A stretch of DNA of 64,000 bases from JBBSJZ01 sp041751935 (GTDB lineage: Bacteria; Planctomycetota; Planctomycetia; Pirellulales; Pirellulaceae), in contig JBGSIA010000038.1 in NCBI GenBank assembly GCA_041751935.1, positions 42,485-106,484 of the forward strand, read 5' to 3'. This document shows, piece after piece, positions 27,581 to 36,993 of the stretch. The notes beneath the pieces are model-generated. The model saw only the letters and a program-made list of their open reading frames with translations, did no database searches and was not told where the DNA came from. Position 1 is the stretch's first letter; the number at the start of each line of letters is the position of its first letter. The translations under genes and the position numbers were made by a program.

Positions 27581-30500
27581 ATGCTCGCTAACGATTTGAT
27601 TGACCGTTTGGAAAGACTCGGGTGGCTCGACCAAGAGATCGTCGAGGCGCTGCGCGAACAGCTCGAACAGAGCGGGACTCGCGTGACGCCCGAAGCGATC
27701 GCGAAGTTGCTCGTCGACAATGGACAACTGACCAAGTTTCAAGCCACTAAGTTGATTGGTGAATTGAGGAGTGGACAGTACGACGATCCTGCACCCAAAC
27801 CGGGCGCCAACGCGGGAGACGACTTGGCTGTCGCCGATGGTTTCGCCGATATCGAGGAGGCAACGGATGTGGACGTTGATGCCGAAGTAACTGACGTGTT
27901 CGCCGAACCGCTTGCCGATGCGGTCGCCGTTGATGCTGTTCCGGTCGGACGCGCCGTATCGATGGATGCAATTCCGACGGCGAATCCCGCGGACCGACCT
28001 AAGCCAAAAGGCAAACGCCCCGAGAAAAAAGAGAACGTTTGGGATTCGTTCAAAATCTACGGATTCCTCGGCATCATCGCCTTTTTGTTGTTGGCGGGAG
28101 CTGGGCTGTATTGGTTGCTGAGCAGCAGCGGCTACGACGAGTATGCAGAGCAAGCCGACAAAGTGTACAGCCAACAAAATTTCACTGAAGCCGAAAAGCT
28201 GTACACCAAGTTTCTTGAATCCTATGGTGAGGCAAATCAGTTCTCTTCCATTGCACGGACGCGGATTGCAATGTGCAAGCTGTATCAGGCAGAACAGTTT
28301 TCGGACCCCACAACAGCCATCGACGCAGCGAAGGAAATCTTGCCGACAATCGAGACCGAAGAAGGGCTTGAACAAGAACGAGGTAATCTTGCTGCTCTGC
28401 TTGTCGACGTGGCGGGAAACCTTTCCGCCGCAGCAGGCAAAGCGAAAGAGACGGCAGAAAAACAGCGGTTGTTGGGACGCTTGGACGAGCAAATCGCGTT
28501 GATGGAAAATCCGCTCTACATGACATCGACGATGCGGACGACACTCAGCGGTCCACTGAACGCAATTTTCGAAAATCGAGCGCGAGTGCAACGTGACATC
28601 AATCGAAACGTTCGTCTTGACGAAGCGGTCGTGTCGATGAAGAAAGAGCTGGATACCAAAGCCACCAAGGCCGCCTATGACGTTCGTATCGGTTTGCTGC
28701 GTGATTTTCCTGAACTGCAAGATAATGATCGTTTGATTGAGCTGGTCAAAACCGCAAGTGGTATACAAAAGACACTTGTCGCACCGGCTAACGTAAAGCC
28801 AGAGGTTCATACAGACGCTACGGAAGAAGACAAAATCCAGTCGATTTCGCTCACCACGCGAGATGGTAAGAGCGGCAAGATTCCTGGCATGGAGCAAGAA
28901 CGCTTGTATCTACGAGCAAGTGGGAGCGTGCTTGCGTTTGCTTGCGATGACGGAAAATTATTATGGCGAAAGTTCGTTGGTTTTGGTCAAGACCACGCAC
29001 CGGTGCCTTTGGATGGTGGTGAAGGCGTCGTGCTCAGCGATGCCGAGTCGCTCGAAGTCCAACGCTACGACGGTAGTAACGGTACGATCAAGTGGCGTGC
29101 CAGCATCGGCGAATCGTTTGCCGAGCCCGTGGCAGCGGACACCACGTTGTTTGTCCCAGCGACGTCAGGTCGACTGATTGCATTGGACACCGATTCGGGC
29201 GACGCAAAATGGGTCGTGCAAATTCCTCAACCCATCGAAGTCGCACCCGGTGTCGATTCGCGAACGGGGGCTGCCTACATTCCTGGCGACCACAGTAATT
29301 TGTATGTGCTCAACAGTCGAAGTGGCGAGTCGCAAGAAAGCTTCTACCTTGGACACCAACAGGGGACGATTGCGGTTCCGCCGGTCGCTCTCTTGGGGCA
29401 TGTGTTCGTATTCGAAAATGCTGGCACCGACTATGTACGTGTGCATGTGTTGCGGGCCGATGATTCAGGAACCTCATTACGTGTTGCCCAGCCGCCGTTT
29501 CGGTTGACCGGTAACGTAACCATAGCACCATTGATTCAAGAACGCCGCGTGATCGTGCTGACCGATCGTGGTGAAGTTGCCGTTTACGATATCGAACCCA
29601 CTGCCGAACGTGAGCAGGTTTCTCGGGTGGCCCACCAGGTTGCAACCTATGATCGACCCACATCGACTCAGATGGCTGTGGGACGCAGCCAAATGTGGAT
29701 TACGGGAACTCGAATTGGTCGCTTCGAATTACAGATCAACACTGGTCGTATTCCTCGAGTCTGGGTCAAGCACGAGGGGGATGCGTTCATTGGCCAACCG
29801 CTCGTGTTTGACGATGCGTTGATTCATGCTCGTGTGCTCCGAGGCACCTCAGGGATTCGAGTCACTGCGGCCGATCCCAAGACGGGCGACGAGATTTGGC
29901 GAAACGACGTCGGTGTGCCTGTTGCGATGATCGGCAAAGTCCCAAATGAGCCTAAATTTCACGTCATCACCAGCCAAGCGGCCTTGTTCGAGCTGGATGC
30001 CGCGGCAATCCAATCGGGTTCGACGCAAGGACCGATTGAAAATCCAGGTGCTGGCGGTATTGCCCAGCGGTTCGCAAATCCTCTCGCGATTGACGCGACC
30101 AAACGAGCATTGGTGAACGAAGAATCGTCCGCGGAGTTGATTCTGTATGATCCCAGTCGCGCTCGCGAGAAACTGCGATTGATTACCCTCGGAGTCACTG
30201 AGGGCAAAGCATCCGGGCCGTCGATCGTCGCCGGTGGCGGCCTAATGATGCCGATGGACACTGGTCGCATTACGCTGATGAACTTGCTCACCGGAAGCAT
30301 GCTGGGAAGTCCTTTTCAGCCAGCGACGGCTCCCGATGCGAAAGTCCAGTGGACACAACCATTGGCTTTGGCCGACGACCCGGACCAAATCGTGATTGGC
30401 GACTCGCGTAAAGCGTTGTACCGCTTGCGAGTTAGCGAACAGATTCGAGAGCTAGCGAAGGCCGAATTGCCCGAGCCACTGTTAGGGCCTGCGGCGCGCG

Positions 30501-30940
30501 TTGGAGGAACGATGATTGCTGCTGTAAGTGGCCCAGCGGCGGATTTTCTTACCGGTCGCGACCTGAAGAGTCTGGAAGAAACATTCCGAGTGTTGCTCGA
30601 TGGGCGTGTGGTATGGGGGCCCATGGCGGCTGGAAACCACAGCTTGTTGATGACCGACGATGGCCAGATTCGTGCGTATGACGATGCTGGTAAACAGCAC
30701 TTTGAGTTCGCGATCCCGGCCGGTGCGCCGATTGGTGAACCGCTGATCGTCGGTGACTCTCTGGTGCTTTGCGGGGGGTCGGGCTGGATCATCAATGTCG
30801 ATGCGAACAGCGGGAAAGTGGTTGGCAAGATGGATATTGGACAACCGTTGTCGTCAACTCCATTACCTGTGGGCAGTCGTTTACTTGTGCCTGGGGCCGA
30901 AGGCGTGATCTATATCTCCGAACTGCCGACTGGACTGTAG
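27581..30940 (+). CDS. Membrane-anchored protein with TPR segment and PQQ-like beta-propeller
   Basis: 1119 residues. Residues 1-60 form a helical domain ending in a LTKFQATKLIGEL pattern like that seen ahead of some planctomycete kinases. A Val/Asp/Ala-rich linker (about 65-150) leads to one membrane span at about 159-183. The periplasmic part starts with TPR-like helices (DEYAEQADKVYSQ onward, about 189-400). Propeller blades follow from about 430 to the end, for example LIALDTDSGDAKWV, LNSRSGESQESFY and NVDANSGKVVGKM. It probably binds and positions partners in the periplasm or compartment next to the ExbB/ExbD motor. No enzyme signature is visible. It starts four bases after exbD copy two. 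Confidence 0.85.
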   Translation: MLANDLIDRLERLGWLDQEIVEALREQLEQSGTRVTPEAIAKLLVDNGQLTKFQATKLIGELRSGQYDDPAPKPGANAGDDLAVADGFADIEEATDVDVDAEVTDVFAEPLADAVAVDAVPVGRAVSMDAIPTANPADRPKPKGKRPEKKENVWDSFKIYGFLGIIAFLLLAGAGLYWLLSSSGYDEYAEQADKVYSQQNFTEAEKLYTKFLESYGEANQFSSIARTRIAMCKLYQAEQFSDPTTAIDAAKEILPTIETEEGLEQERGNLAALLVDVAGNLSAAAGKAKETAEKQRLLGRLDEQIALMENPLYMTSTMRTTLSGPLNAIFENRARVQRDINRNVRLDEAVVSMKKELDTKATKAAYDVRIGLLRDFPELQDNDRLIELVKTASGIQKTLVAPANVKPEVHTDATEEDKIQSISLTTRDGKSGKIPGMEQERLYLRASGSVLAFACDDGKLLWRKFVGFGQDHAPVPLDGGEGVVLSDAESLEVQRYDGSNGTIKWRASIGESFAEPVAADTTLFVPATSGRLIALDTDSGDAKWVVQIPQPIEVAPGVDSRTGAAYIPGDHSNLYVLNSRSGESQESFYLGHQQGTIAVPPVALLGHVFVFENAGTDYVRVHVLRADDSGTSLRVAQPPFRLTGNVTIAPLIQERRVIVLTDRGEVAVYDIEPTAEREQVSRVAHQVATYDRPTSTQMAVGRSQMWITGTRIGRFELQINTGRIPRVWVKHEGDAFIGQPLVFDDALIHARVLRGTSGIRVTAADPKTGDEIWRNDVGVPVAMIGKVPNEPKFHVITSQAALFELDAAAIQSGSTQGPIENPGAGGIAQRFANPLAIDATKRALVNEESSAELILYDPSRAREKLRLITLGVTEGKASGPSIVAGGGLMMPMDTGRITLMNLLTGSMLGSPFQPATAPDAKVQWTQPLALADDPDQIVIGDSRKALYRLRVSEQIRELAKAELPEPLLGPAARVGGTMIAAVSGPAADFLTGRDLKSLEETFRVLLDGRVVWGPMAAGNHSLLMTDDGQIRAYDDAGKQHFEFAIPAGAPIGEPLIVGDSLVLCGGSGWIINVDANSGKVVGKMDIGQPLSSTPLPVGSRLLVPGAEGVIYISELPTGL

Positions 30941-30967
30941 TGCGATCGTCTATAATCGAAAGTTCGA

Positions 30968-33334
30968 ATGTTCGTTAACTCCCCGCGACTCATTAGTTTT
31001 GCCAACGTGCCAAGTTTTTTGAAATTTGCGTCAGTTTGCATCGTGTTCGTTGCTGCGCTCACTACCAGTGTGTCGGCGCAAATGCTGAACTTCGCTGATA
31101 GCGGATTGCCGGAAGTGGCCGGTCTGGAACTGCTACAGGAAGAACCACACGATCTTGTGTTCTTTAAAGAGTCAGCTGGAGGTGGCTGGGCTAAGGTGCG
31201 GCTTATTGATTTTCCAGGTCGCAAGCCGGTCCCAAAAAAAGACGCAACACTACGGATGGATGTCTTGGGGATCGAGACACAATCGTTTGCGTCCAAGTGG
31301 GACGACATCGAAAGAATTGATCTTTGGGAAGAGCGCCTCGAACGCGAAACCACCCAACGAATTGCTGCGGGCGATTTCAAGGGAGCCTATCCGTTTTTGG
31401 CGATATTGATTCGTGACTTCCCCAATCGACCTGGATTGAGACAGTTGCGTAGCGATTTTCTGTTCAACGACGCGATTAAACGAGCCAAGGGTGGCGAACT
31501 CGGACCCACCGTCGCAATGCTCGAAGAACTGCGTCGTTACGCGCCTGAGTACAAGCCGGAAATTGTGCTGCGAGCGTTGGGTGGGATCACTGACCAGTTA
31601 CTCGGCAAATTAGTCAAGGAGAATAAGCTCGACTTGGCGCAACAGCTATTGGCGCGACTAAAAGTGGATTACAAAGCTGTTAATCTGTCATCGATTGATA
31701 AGTGGGACGCAGAGTTCCTGCGCATGGCAACCGAGAAACGTAAACAAGCGATTGCCGCTCGCGACAGCAAGAACTACTGGGATGCTCGAACTTTCTCGCG
31801 TGAAAGTGTTTACCTCAAGCCGGATATTGCTGGCGGGGTCGAGTTGATTCGCGAGATTGACACGCTCTATCCGTTGGTCAAAGTTGGCGTACTGCAGGGT
31901 GCAACGGTTTTCGATCCGATACGAATCGATAACTGGTCCGCACGTCGAGCTGGGCGTTTGTTGTACCGCACTTTGTTCGAGATGCAGGGTGCTGGCCCCG
32001 AAGGCGGTGAATACACTTTCATATTTGGTGATACGGCAATGACCCCAGATCGAATCCAGTTCGACTTGTTATTGCAGCCGGACAAGATTCGACCCCCACT
32101 CAACCAAATCAACAGCTTTTTCCTCGCCGATACGCTGATGAAGCGAGCAACGCTAAATCGACCGGAGTATTTTTCTCCCTGGGCGGCAGCGGTACAAGCA
32201 ATTGGTTTAGAAGGACCGTTGGGTGTTCGTTGCGTTTTGCGACGCCCCCATGTGTTGCCCAATTGCTTGCTGCAAATTCCCGTTGATGCCAGTTGGTTCG
32301 GTGGCCCCGTCGGTGGCCCGACAAGTGACTACCAGCGTGACGAGGGCGGATCAGTGGACATGATTCGGTTCAAGTTGCGTGATCAACCTCGCAGCGAGAC
32401 CCAACCGCGGGAAATCGTTGAAATACGTATGGAATCGGCGTCCGATGCAGTATCCAAATTGCTGCAGGGCGAAGTGGATGTTTTGGATCAGCTTTTCCCT
32501 GCCGATGCCATCCGCTTATCAAGTAACCGCAAAGTCCGAGTGGAACCCTATCCGTTGCCGACGGTTCACATGTTGGTGCCCTGTTCGGATCACCCTTACT
32601 TGGCTGAGCGAACGTTTCGCCGCGCGCTGGTTTATGGCACCAATCGCGAAGATATCCTTAAGGGCGAACTGCTTGAGAGTATGGAATTTATAGGCTGCCA
32701 AGTTCTATCAGGTCCATTTCCCGCAGGTATTAAAGCAAACGATCCACTTGGTTATGCCTACGACCAGTCGGTTTTGCCTCGGAGTTATGAGCCGCGATTG
32801 GCAAAGCTGCTGATGACAATGAACGCAAATCAAATGAAGACGGACGCCGAACGCAAAAAAGAAAAGGTGCCGGCGCTGACTCCGATCCGCTTGGCACATC
32901 CAGCCGACAACCTTTCGCGTGTTGCTTGTCAAGCGATCAAGAGCCAGTGGGAGTTGCTGGAGCTGGTTGTCGAGTTGGTCGAAATGCCGATCGGTCGCAC
33001 GCGTCCCGAAGATGGTGAAGCGGATTTGGTTTATACGAGCGCCGCCGTCTGGGAACCCGTAATCGACGCTCGTCGTGTGTTGGGCCCTGGAGGGCTAGCT
33101 AACAGCACCGATCAACTTGTTGGTTTGGGGCTAAGACGATTAGAAGAGGCGAAGGATTGGCGCGAAGTTCGAGATAGTTTGTTGGATTTGCATTCCATCA
33201 CGCACCATGAATTGCCAATCTTGCCGCTCTGGCAGATCGTGGAGTCCTACGCATATCGCCGAGAATTGGCGGGGATCGGCCGCGATATCGTCTCATTGTA
33301 CCAGAATTCCGAAAATTGGCGGTTGAACAAATGA
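30968..33334 (+). CDS. TPR-like domain fused to a family 5 extracellular solute-binding protein
   Basis: 788 residues. A signal peptide ends near TTSVSAQ (about residue 38). The next 250 residues are helical repeats. From about residue 300 the sequence follows the peptide/nickel-binding SBP_bac_5 fold, including a RRALVYGTNREDIL block that is a hallmark of the family and a C-terminal part ending with LPILPLWQ. No ABC permease or ATPase gene lies nearby, so it may present substrate to the Exb-like machine rather than to an ABC importer (inference). A TATAAT lies at 30951-30956 before the start, without a good -35. The stop overlaps the start of the next gene by ATGA. Confidence 0.82.
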   Translation: MFVNSPRLISFANVPSFLKFASVCIVFVAALTTSVSAQMLNFADSGLPEVAGLELLQEEPHDLVFFKESAGGGWAKVRLIDFPGRKPVPKKDATLRMDVLGIETQSFASKWDDIERIDLWEERLERETTQRIAAGDFKGAYPFLAILIRDFPNRPGLRQLRSDFLFNDAIKRAKGGELGPTVAMLEELRRYAPEYKPEIVLRALGGITDQLLGKLVKENKLDLAQQLLARLKVDYKAVNLSSIDKWDAEFLRMATEKRKQAIAARDSKNYWDARTFSRESVYLKPDIAGGVELIREIDTLYPLVKVGVLQGATVFDPIRIDNWSARRAGRLLYRTLFEMQGAGPEGGEYTFIFGDTAMTPDRIQFDLLLQPDKIRPPLNQINSFFLADTLMKRATLNRPEYFSPWAAAVQAIGLEGPLGVRCVLRRPHVLPNCLLQIPVDASWFGGPVGGPTSDYQRDEGGSVDMIRFKLRDQPRSETQPREIVEIRMESASDAVSKLLQGEVDVLDQLFPADAIRLSSNRKVRVEPYPLPTVHMLVPCSDHPYLAERTFRRALVYGTNREDILKGELLESMEFIGCQVLSGPFPAGIKANDPLGYAYDQSVLPRSYEPRLAKLLMTMNANQMKTDAERKKEKVPALTPIRLAHPADNLSRVACQAIKSQWELLELVVELVEMPIGRTRPEDGEADLVYTSAAVWEPVIDARRVLGPGGLANSTDQLVGLGLRRLEEAKDWREVRDSLLDLHSITHHELPILPLWQIVESYAYRRELAGIGRDIVSLYQNSENWRLNK

Positions 33335-35820
33335 GAATGATCGACTTTGTTTCAGCGTTGGTCGGGTTAGCCTTGTGGTTTGCGATTTCACCCGTCGCCA
33401 TTGGCGCTGACTCAACAACCACGACGGAGGCAGTAACCACCGCAGATGCTTCAACTACGTCGGAGGTGACGACGACGGCAAGTGATGCCGCGAGCACGAC
33501 GCAATCAAGCACAGCGACGGAAGCTGTGCCCGTTCCAGAAATTGTGGATGAACGCCCCAACGAACCGTGGGACTATTCACCCTATCGTGTCTTGGTGTGG
33601 ATTGATTCAGACGATTCGACCATCAACACAGATTCACTTTCGGAACCTGTGCACGAGTTCTTGGATCGTCAGTTCTCCTCGGTTTGGCGGATTACGATCG
33701 AATCCGCTCCGTCGTCCGTTTCCTCGGTTTCGCGACGTTCATTGGCAGACCTGAAATATGAAATGATCGCAGCCGCCGACCCTGTACTCGCAGTCAAGCG
33801 AACTCACCAAGACGCTGCGCGGATTCGCTTCGTTAGCGATTTTCCTCAGTACGTAAAGAAAGTCCTCAGCACGTCCAGTCGCACTGCTGAGATCCTGCAG
33901 CGTATTCCTGAGAATGGCGACAAAACACTCTCGGGTTTGGTGCCACTGATTTCGAATATCGATGGCGATGCTCTGAACCTCAGGCAACTGTGGGCTGACG
34001 AACAGACGGAAGCCATGTTGATGTCGCGTGGAATGGCGATGACCCTCAAGGATCCCGAAGCCAAGATCATCACTCCACCGATCACGGGTTTGGTGGCTGA
34101 GTCCGCCAGCCTCTACGACAAGATCTTCGTGGTCAGCATCACGACTAGCGCTACGCCAATGCGAGTGCGAGCGGTTGAGTTTGACACCCTGCAACAAGTA
34201 TTCGGACCGGTTGTTGAAGGGGTGGCGATGAATAAAGAATCACTCGTTTCGACCATTGGTACTTCAATGATCAAGGCCTTCGCGCCGATCGTGAGAATCG
34301 AGAACGCCGGCGACAAAAATGCTGACGGTATGCTACGTGCCGGCGGTTTAATTCTCGACAAAAATTCTCCAGCGCTTATCCGCGTCGGTGACGTCTTGAT
34401 CCCGATGGTTCGCAAGGATGACCGCAACGGCAAACCGATTACGATCGGTCCAATTCCTTGGGCGTTCTTGTTGGTGGTGGAGAAAGAGGTGACCGCCTTT
34501 GGTATGCAGTCGGTTCCAGGCGTGCAAACCGGTGATCGAATTGTTCGCATCGATGGACTACCCGCGAGCGACGCCCATGTCATCGATAAAGCGTTACGCA
34601 ATTCAGCCTCAGAAAACATCGCCGTCGAATTAATCCGCGATGATAAGCCTGTGGAGCTGAACTTGGCACGAAGCCAAGTTGCCGCATTGGTTCCGCAATA
34701 CTTAGGTTTTGAGGCTGTGGACAAAGGCAGCGGCGAAAAACGGCAATTAATCGTCACTGCCGTTCGGAAGGACTCCGCAGCCGATGGTCAGTTGCGGGTC
34801 GGTGATGCGATTCTCGCTGTCGGTAATACCAAGGGACTCGATGCTGCGTCTTTAAGGCAACTAGTCATTACCGCGGAGCCAGAACAAGCGATTGAATTTT
34901 CCGTTGGTCGCGGCGATGCGACGGAAACGGTATCCATTGTTCCCAGTGAAATCTCGGACTATGAACGACGTCAATCGTTTCTGTTGGACATGGACTTCCA
35001 CGCCGGACGCGCGGGCGGCTTGCAGGGCCGAAATAACAAACGCACGTTTCGTACGGCCCTCAAATCGCGACCGTTTTACGATCAAACCGTGTTGCGAATG
35101 CATGTGCGCGGCGCCGTGAAAGAACCGCTTATCGGATATGAGATTTACGAGAAAGAACTCAACTCCAAAGATATGACCTTCTTAGGACGCACGGATTGGA
35201 ACGGGCGATTGTGGTTGGAAAAGACGGAGAATCCGTTGAGGTTGTTATACGTCAAAAATGGAGGCGCTGTGCTGGCGCGGTTGCCGGTCGTTCCTGGCCA
35301 GACCGAGTTGGAAGTTGCCGATATGACCGGTGACGATTTGCGGCTGCAAGCCGAAGCGTACATTCGCGGTGTCCAGAACGCGATCGTGGATTTGATTGCA
35401 ATCCGCGAGTTATTCGCCGCCCGAGTACGACTACGACTCAGGAAGGGTGAAATGAAGGAAGGCGAAGACTTGCTCAATTCGCTTCGCGAGCAGCCGACCA
35501 ACGAGAAGATTGCCGAAGACATGGGCAAGAAACAAACAATGTTCTTGAAGTTGCTCGGAAGCGGTAATGCGAATCAACGTAAAATGATTGACCAGATGTT
35601 TTCGACAACTCGTGAGTTGCTCTCCAAACATATCAATCCCAAATTGATTCGTGACTTGGAAGCTGACTATCTCGCAGCAAAGAACAACGGTGGCAAGCTT
35701 CCCGATCCAGATCCCGAAGAAGCCGCCAACGCCAAACCGCAAGCGGTGCCTCCGCCACCAGTCGACGAACCCGCTGGCGATCAGCCTGCCGCTGCCCAGC
35801 CGCCCGCCGCAGCGCCTTAG
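33331..35820 (+). CDS. Secreted protein with two PDZ domains
   Basis: 829 residues from ATG 33331, which overlaps the previous stop (ATGA). A TTG at 33316 is less likely. The signal peptide ends near SPVAIGA, and a Thr/Ser/Ala-rich stretch follows (about 27-70). The middle part is unassigned. Two PDZ-type modules appear at about 380-445 (GVQTGDRIVRIDGLPAS) and 470-540 (DGQLRVGDAILAVGNTKG). There is no catalytic Ser-His-Asp set, so it is not a DegP-type protease. The C-terminus is Pro/Ala-rich and ends PPAAAP. It is the last gene of the seven-gene unit and probably holds peptides or partner tails in the periplasm. Confidence 0.82.
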   Translation: MRMIDFVSALVGLALWFAISPVAIGADSTTTTEAVTTADASTTSEVTTTASDAASTTQSSTATEAVPVPEIVDERPNEPWDYSPYRVLVWIDSDDSTINTDSLSEPVHEFLDRQFSSVWRITIESAPSSVSSVSRRSLADLKYEMIAAADPVLAVKRTHQDAARIRFVSDFPQYVKKVLSTSSRTAEILQRIPENGDKTLSGLVPLISNIDGDALNLRQLWADEQTEAMLMSRGMAMTLKDPEAKIITPPITGLVAESASLYDKIFVVSITTSATPMRVRAVEFDTLQQVFGPVVEGVAMNKESLVSTIGTSMIKAFAPIVRIENAGDKNADGMLRAGGLILDKNSPALIRVGDVLIPMVRKDDRNGKPITIGPIPWAFLLVVEKEVTAFGMQSVPGVQTGDRIVRIDGLPASDAHVIDKALRNSASENIAVELIRDDKPVELNLARSQVAALVPQYLGFEAVDKGSGEKRQLIVTAVRKDSAADGQLRVGDAILAVGNTKGLDAASLRQLVITAEPEQAIEFSVGRGDATETVSIVPSEISDYERRQSFLLDMDFHAGRAGGLQGRNNKRTFRTALKSRPFYDQTVLRMHVRGAVKEPLIGYEIYEKELNSKDMTFLGRTDWNGRLWLEKTENPLRLLYVKNGGAVLARLPVVPGQTELEVADMTGDDLRLQAEAYIRGVQNAIVDLIAIRELFAARVRLRLRKGEMKEGEDLLNSLREQPTNEKIAEDMGKKQTMFLKLLGSGNANQRKMIDQMFSTTRELLSKHINPKLIRDLEADYLAAKNNGGKLPDPDPEEAANAKPQAVPPPPVDEPAGDQPAAAQPPAAAP

Positions 35821-35907
35821 CGGCTAAAGAAATCCAAACAAAAGCCAGTTCAGGAAACACGTTTGGCGGTTCATCGCTGGATGAACATCGTCGGCAGGTT
35901 ATTTGCC

Positions 35908-36282
35908 TTAACCGCGCCAGTCTGGCCGCTTCTTGCGAGCCTTGGGATGGTGGCGGATGATCAGGTGCGGTGCATCACGACCGGACAGCTTTTTCCCTTC
36001 CGGTCGCTCTGTGCGGTAAACCCTTGTCGCTCGCAATCGTTTTTCCGTAGCAAAGATTTCGTCGTCGATTTCGAACTCGACAAACATATCGACTTGGGGA
36101 CGTGAATACGGATCATCAAGCTTGTCCCAAGCCATGTGGTGAAAAAACACATCGTCGCGAAAGTCTTCTGCCGTGATGAAGCCGTACTCACCGTCTTCAC
36201 GGATGTACCGAATCGTCCCCAGACGCTTCTTTTGCACGCGAAACGGCTTCTTCGGTTCGTCGTCGTCGGTCGCTTTCGGCAT
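35908..36282 (-). CDS. Cold-shock-domain protein
   Basis: 124 residues. The core has the CSD nucleic-acid face: GTIRYIREDGEYGFIT (RNP1-like) and DDVFFHH (RNP2-like). N- and C-terminal basic extensions (KKPFRVQKKR, HHPKARKKRPDW) make it longer than classical 70-residue Csp proteins. It should bind single-stranded RNA or DNA in the cytosol. It starts two bases after the yqgE stop, so it is the last gene of priA-yqgE-csd. Confidence 0.85.
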   Translation of the reverse strand: MPKATDDDEPKKPFRVQKKRLGTIRYIREDGEYGFITAEDFRDDVFFHHMAWDKLDDPYSRPQVDMFVEFEIDDEIFATEKRLRATRVYRTERPEGKKLSGRDAPHLIIRHHPKARKKRPDWRG

Positions 36283-36284
36283 CT

Positions 36285-36884
36285 CTAGTTCACTTCCCAG
36301 GCATCAACTCGATCGGCAGCACCAATCCAAGAGGCCATGGATCTTGCCGTAGCACGGCGAATTAGCCTAGGCCACATATCCCGATCACTGGCAAAAACAG
36401 CTTCGGATGTGGCAGGTAATAGGTGCCAGATTCCCGCTCGAAGCTCGTCGCTGAGCTGCTCTCCCTGCCAGCCCAAGTGGCCGACGATTAACCGCATAGG
36501 ACCACTGGGTTTATTGAAAAGCCCTTCCAAGTGATGCTTCTGTGCGGCCACGTAGATGCCCGGTCCCGTCTCAGCTTCCGCAAATTGGCTGTCAGCGTGG
36601 ATGGCCACAACGGGTCCAGAAAGTGGGCCACCGAAATGGACAGTACTTCCCAGATCGGATGTTGCCGATGCGCACGTTGGCAGTCGAATAGAATTGGTCC
36701 CAGTGTTTTTCTGACCCAGCATCGCCATCAGCGCGTCGGGATGGGGGTTGAGCGGGCGGTTGAGCATTACCCCAATCGCTCCATCTACGTCATGATGGAC
36801 CAATAAACACACGCTGTTAGCACAAACCGGGTCTTGAACCAGCGTCGAGGCCACTAACAAGTTACCGGCCAAAGAATCGATCAT
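36285..36884 (-). CDS. YqgE/AlgH family protein (UPF0301)
   Basis: 199 residues from ATG 36884. A GTG at 36917 would add an unlikely hydrophobic leader. The N-terminus SLAGNLLVASTLVQDPVC and the following VCLLVHHDVDGAIGVMLNRP match the family signature (LAG-x-LL, H-x-x-x-GA-x-G-x-x-x-N-R-P). MRLIVGHLGWQGEQLSDEL carries the other conserved block, G-x-x-GW-x-x-x-QL. The family is widespread and of uncertain function, linked to regulation of alginate genes in Pseudomonas. It lies between priA (110 bases upstream) and the cold-shock-domain gene. Confidence 0.9.
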   Translation of the reverse strand: MIDSLAGNLLVASTLVQDPVCANSVCLLVHHDVDGAIGVMLNRPLNPHPDALMAMLGQKNTGTNSIRLPTCASATSDLGSTVHFGGPLSGPVVAIHADSQFAEAETGPGIYVAAQKHHLEGLFNKPSGPMRLIVGHLGWQGEQLSDELRAGIWHLLPATSEAVFASDRDMWPRLIRRATARSMASWIGAADRVDAWEVN

Positions 36885-36993
36885 GGATTGTCCTAGTACA
36901 CAGAAAAACACTACCACACTGACAGTAAGTATTGGGCGGACTTCTAATTAGGCAAGCGGCGCGCCAAACGAATCACCTTAGCCCAGTTCTTCG

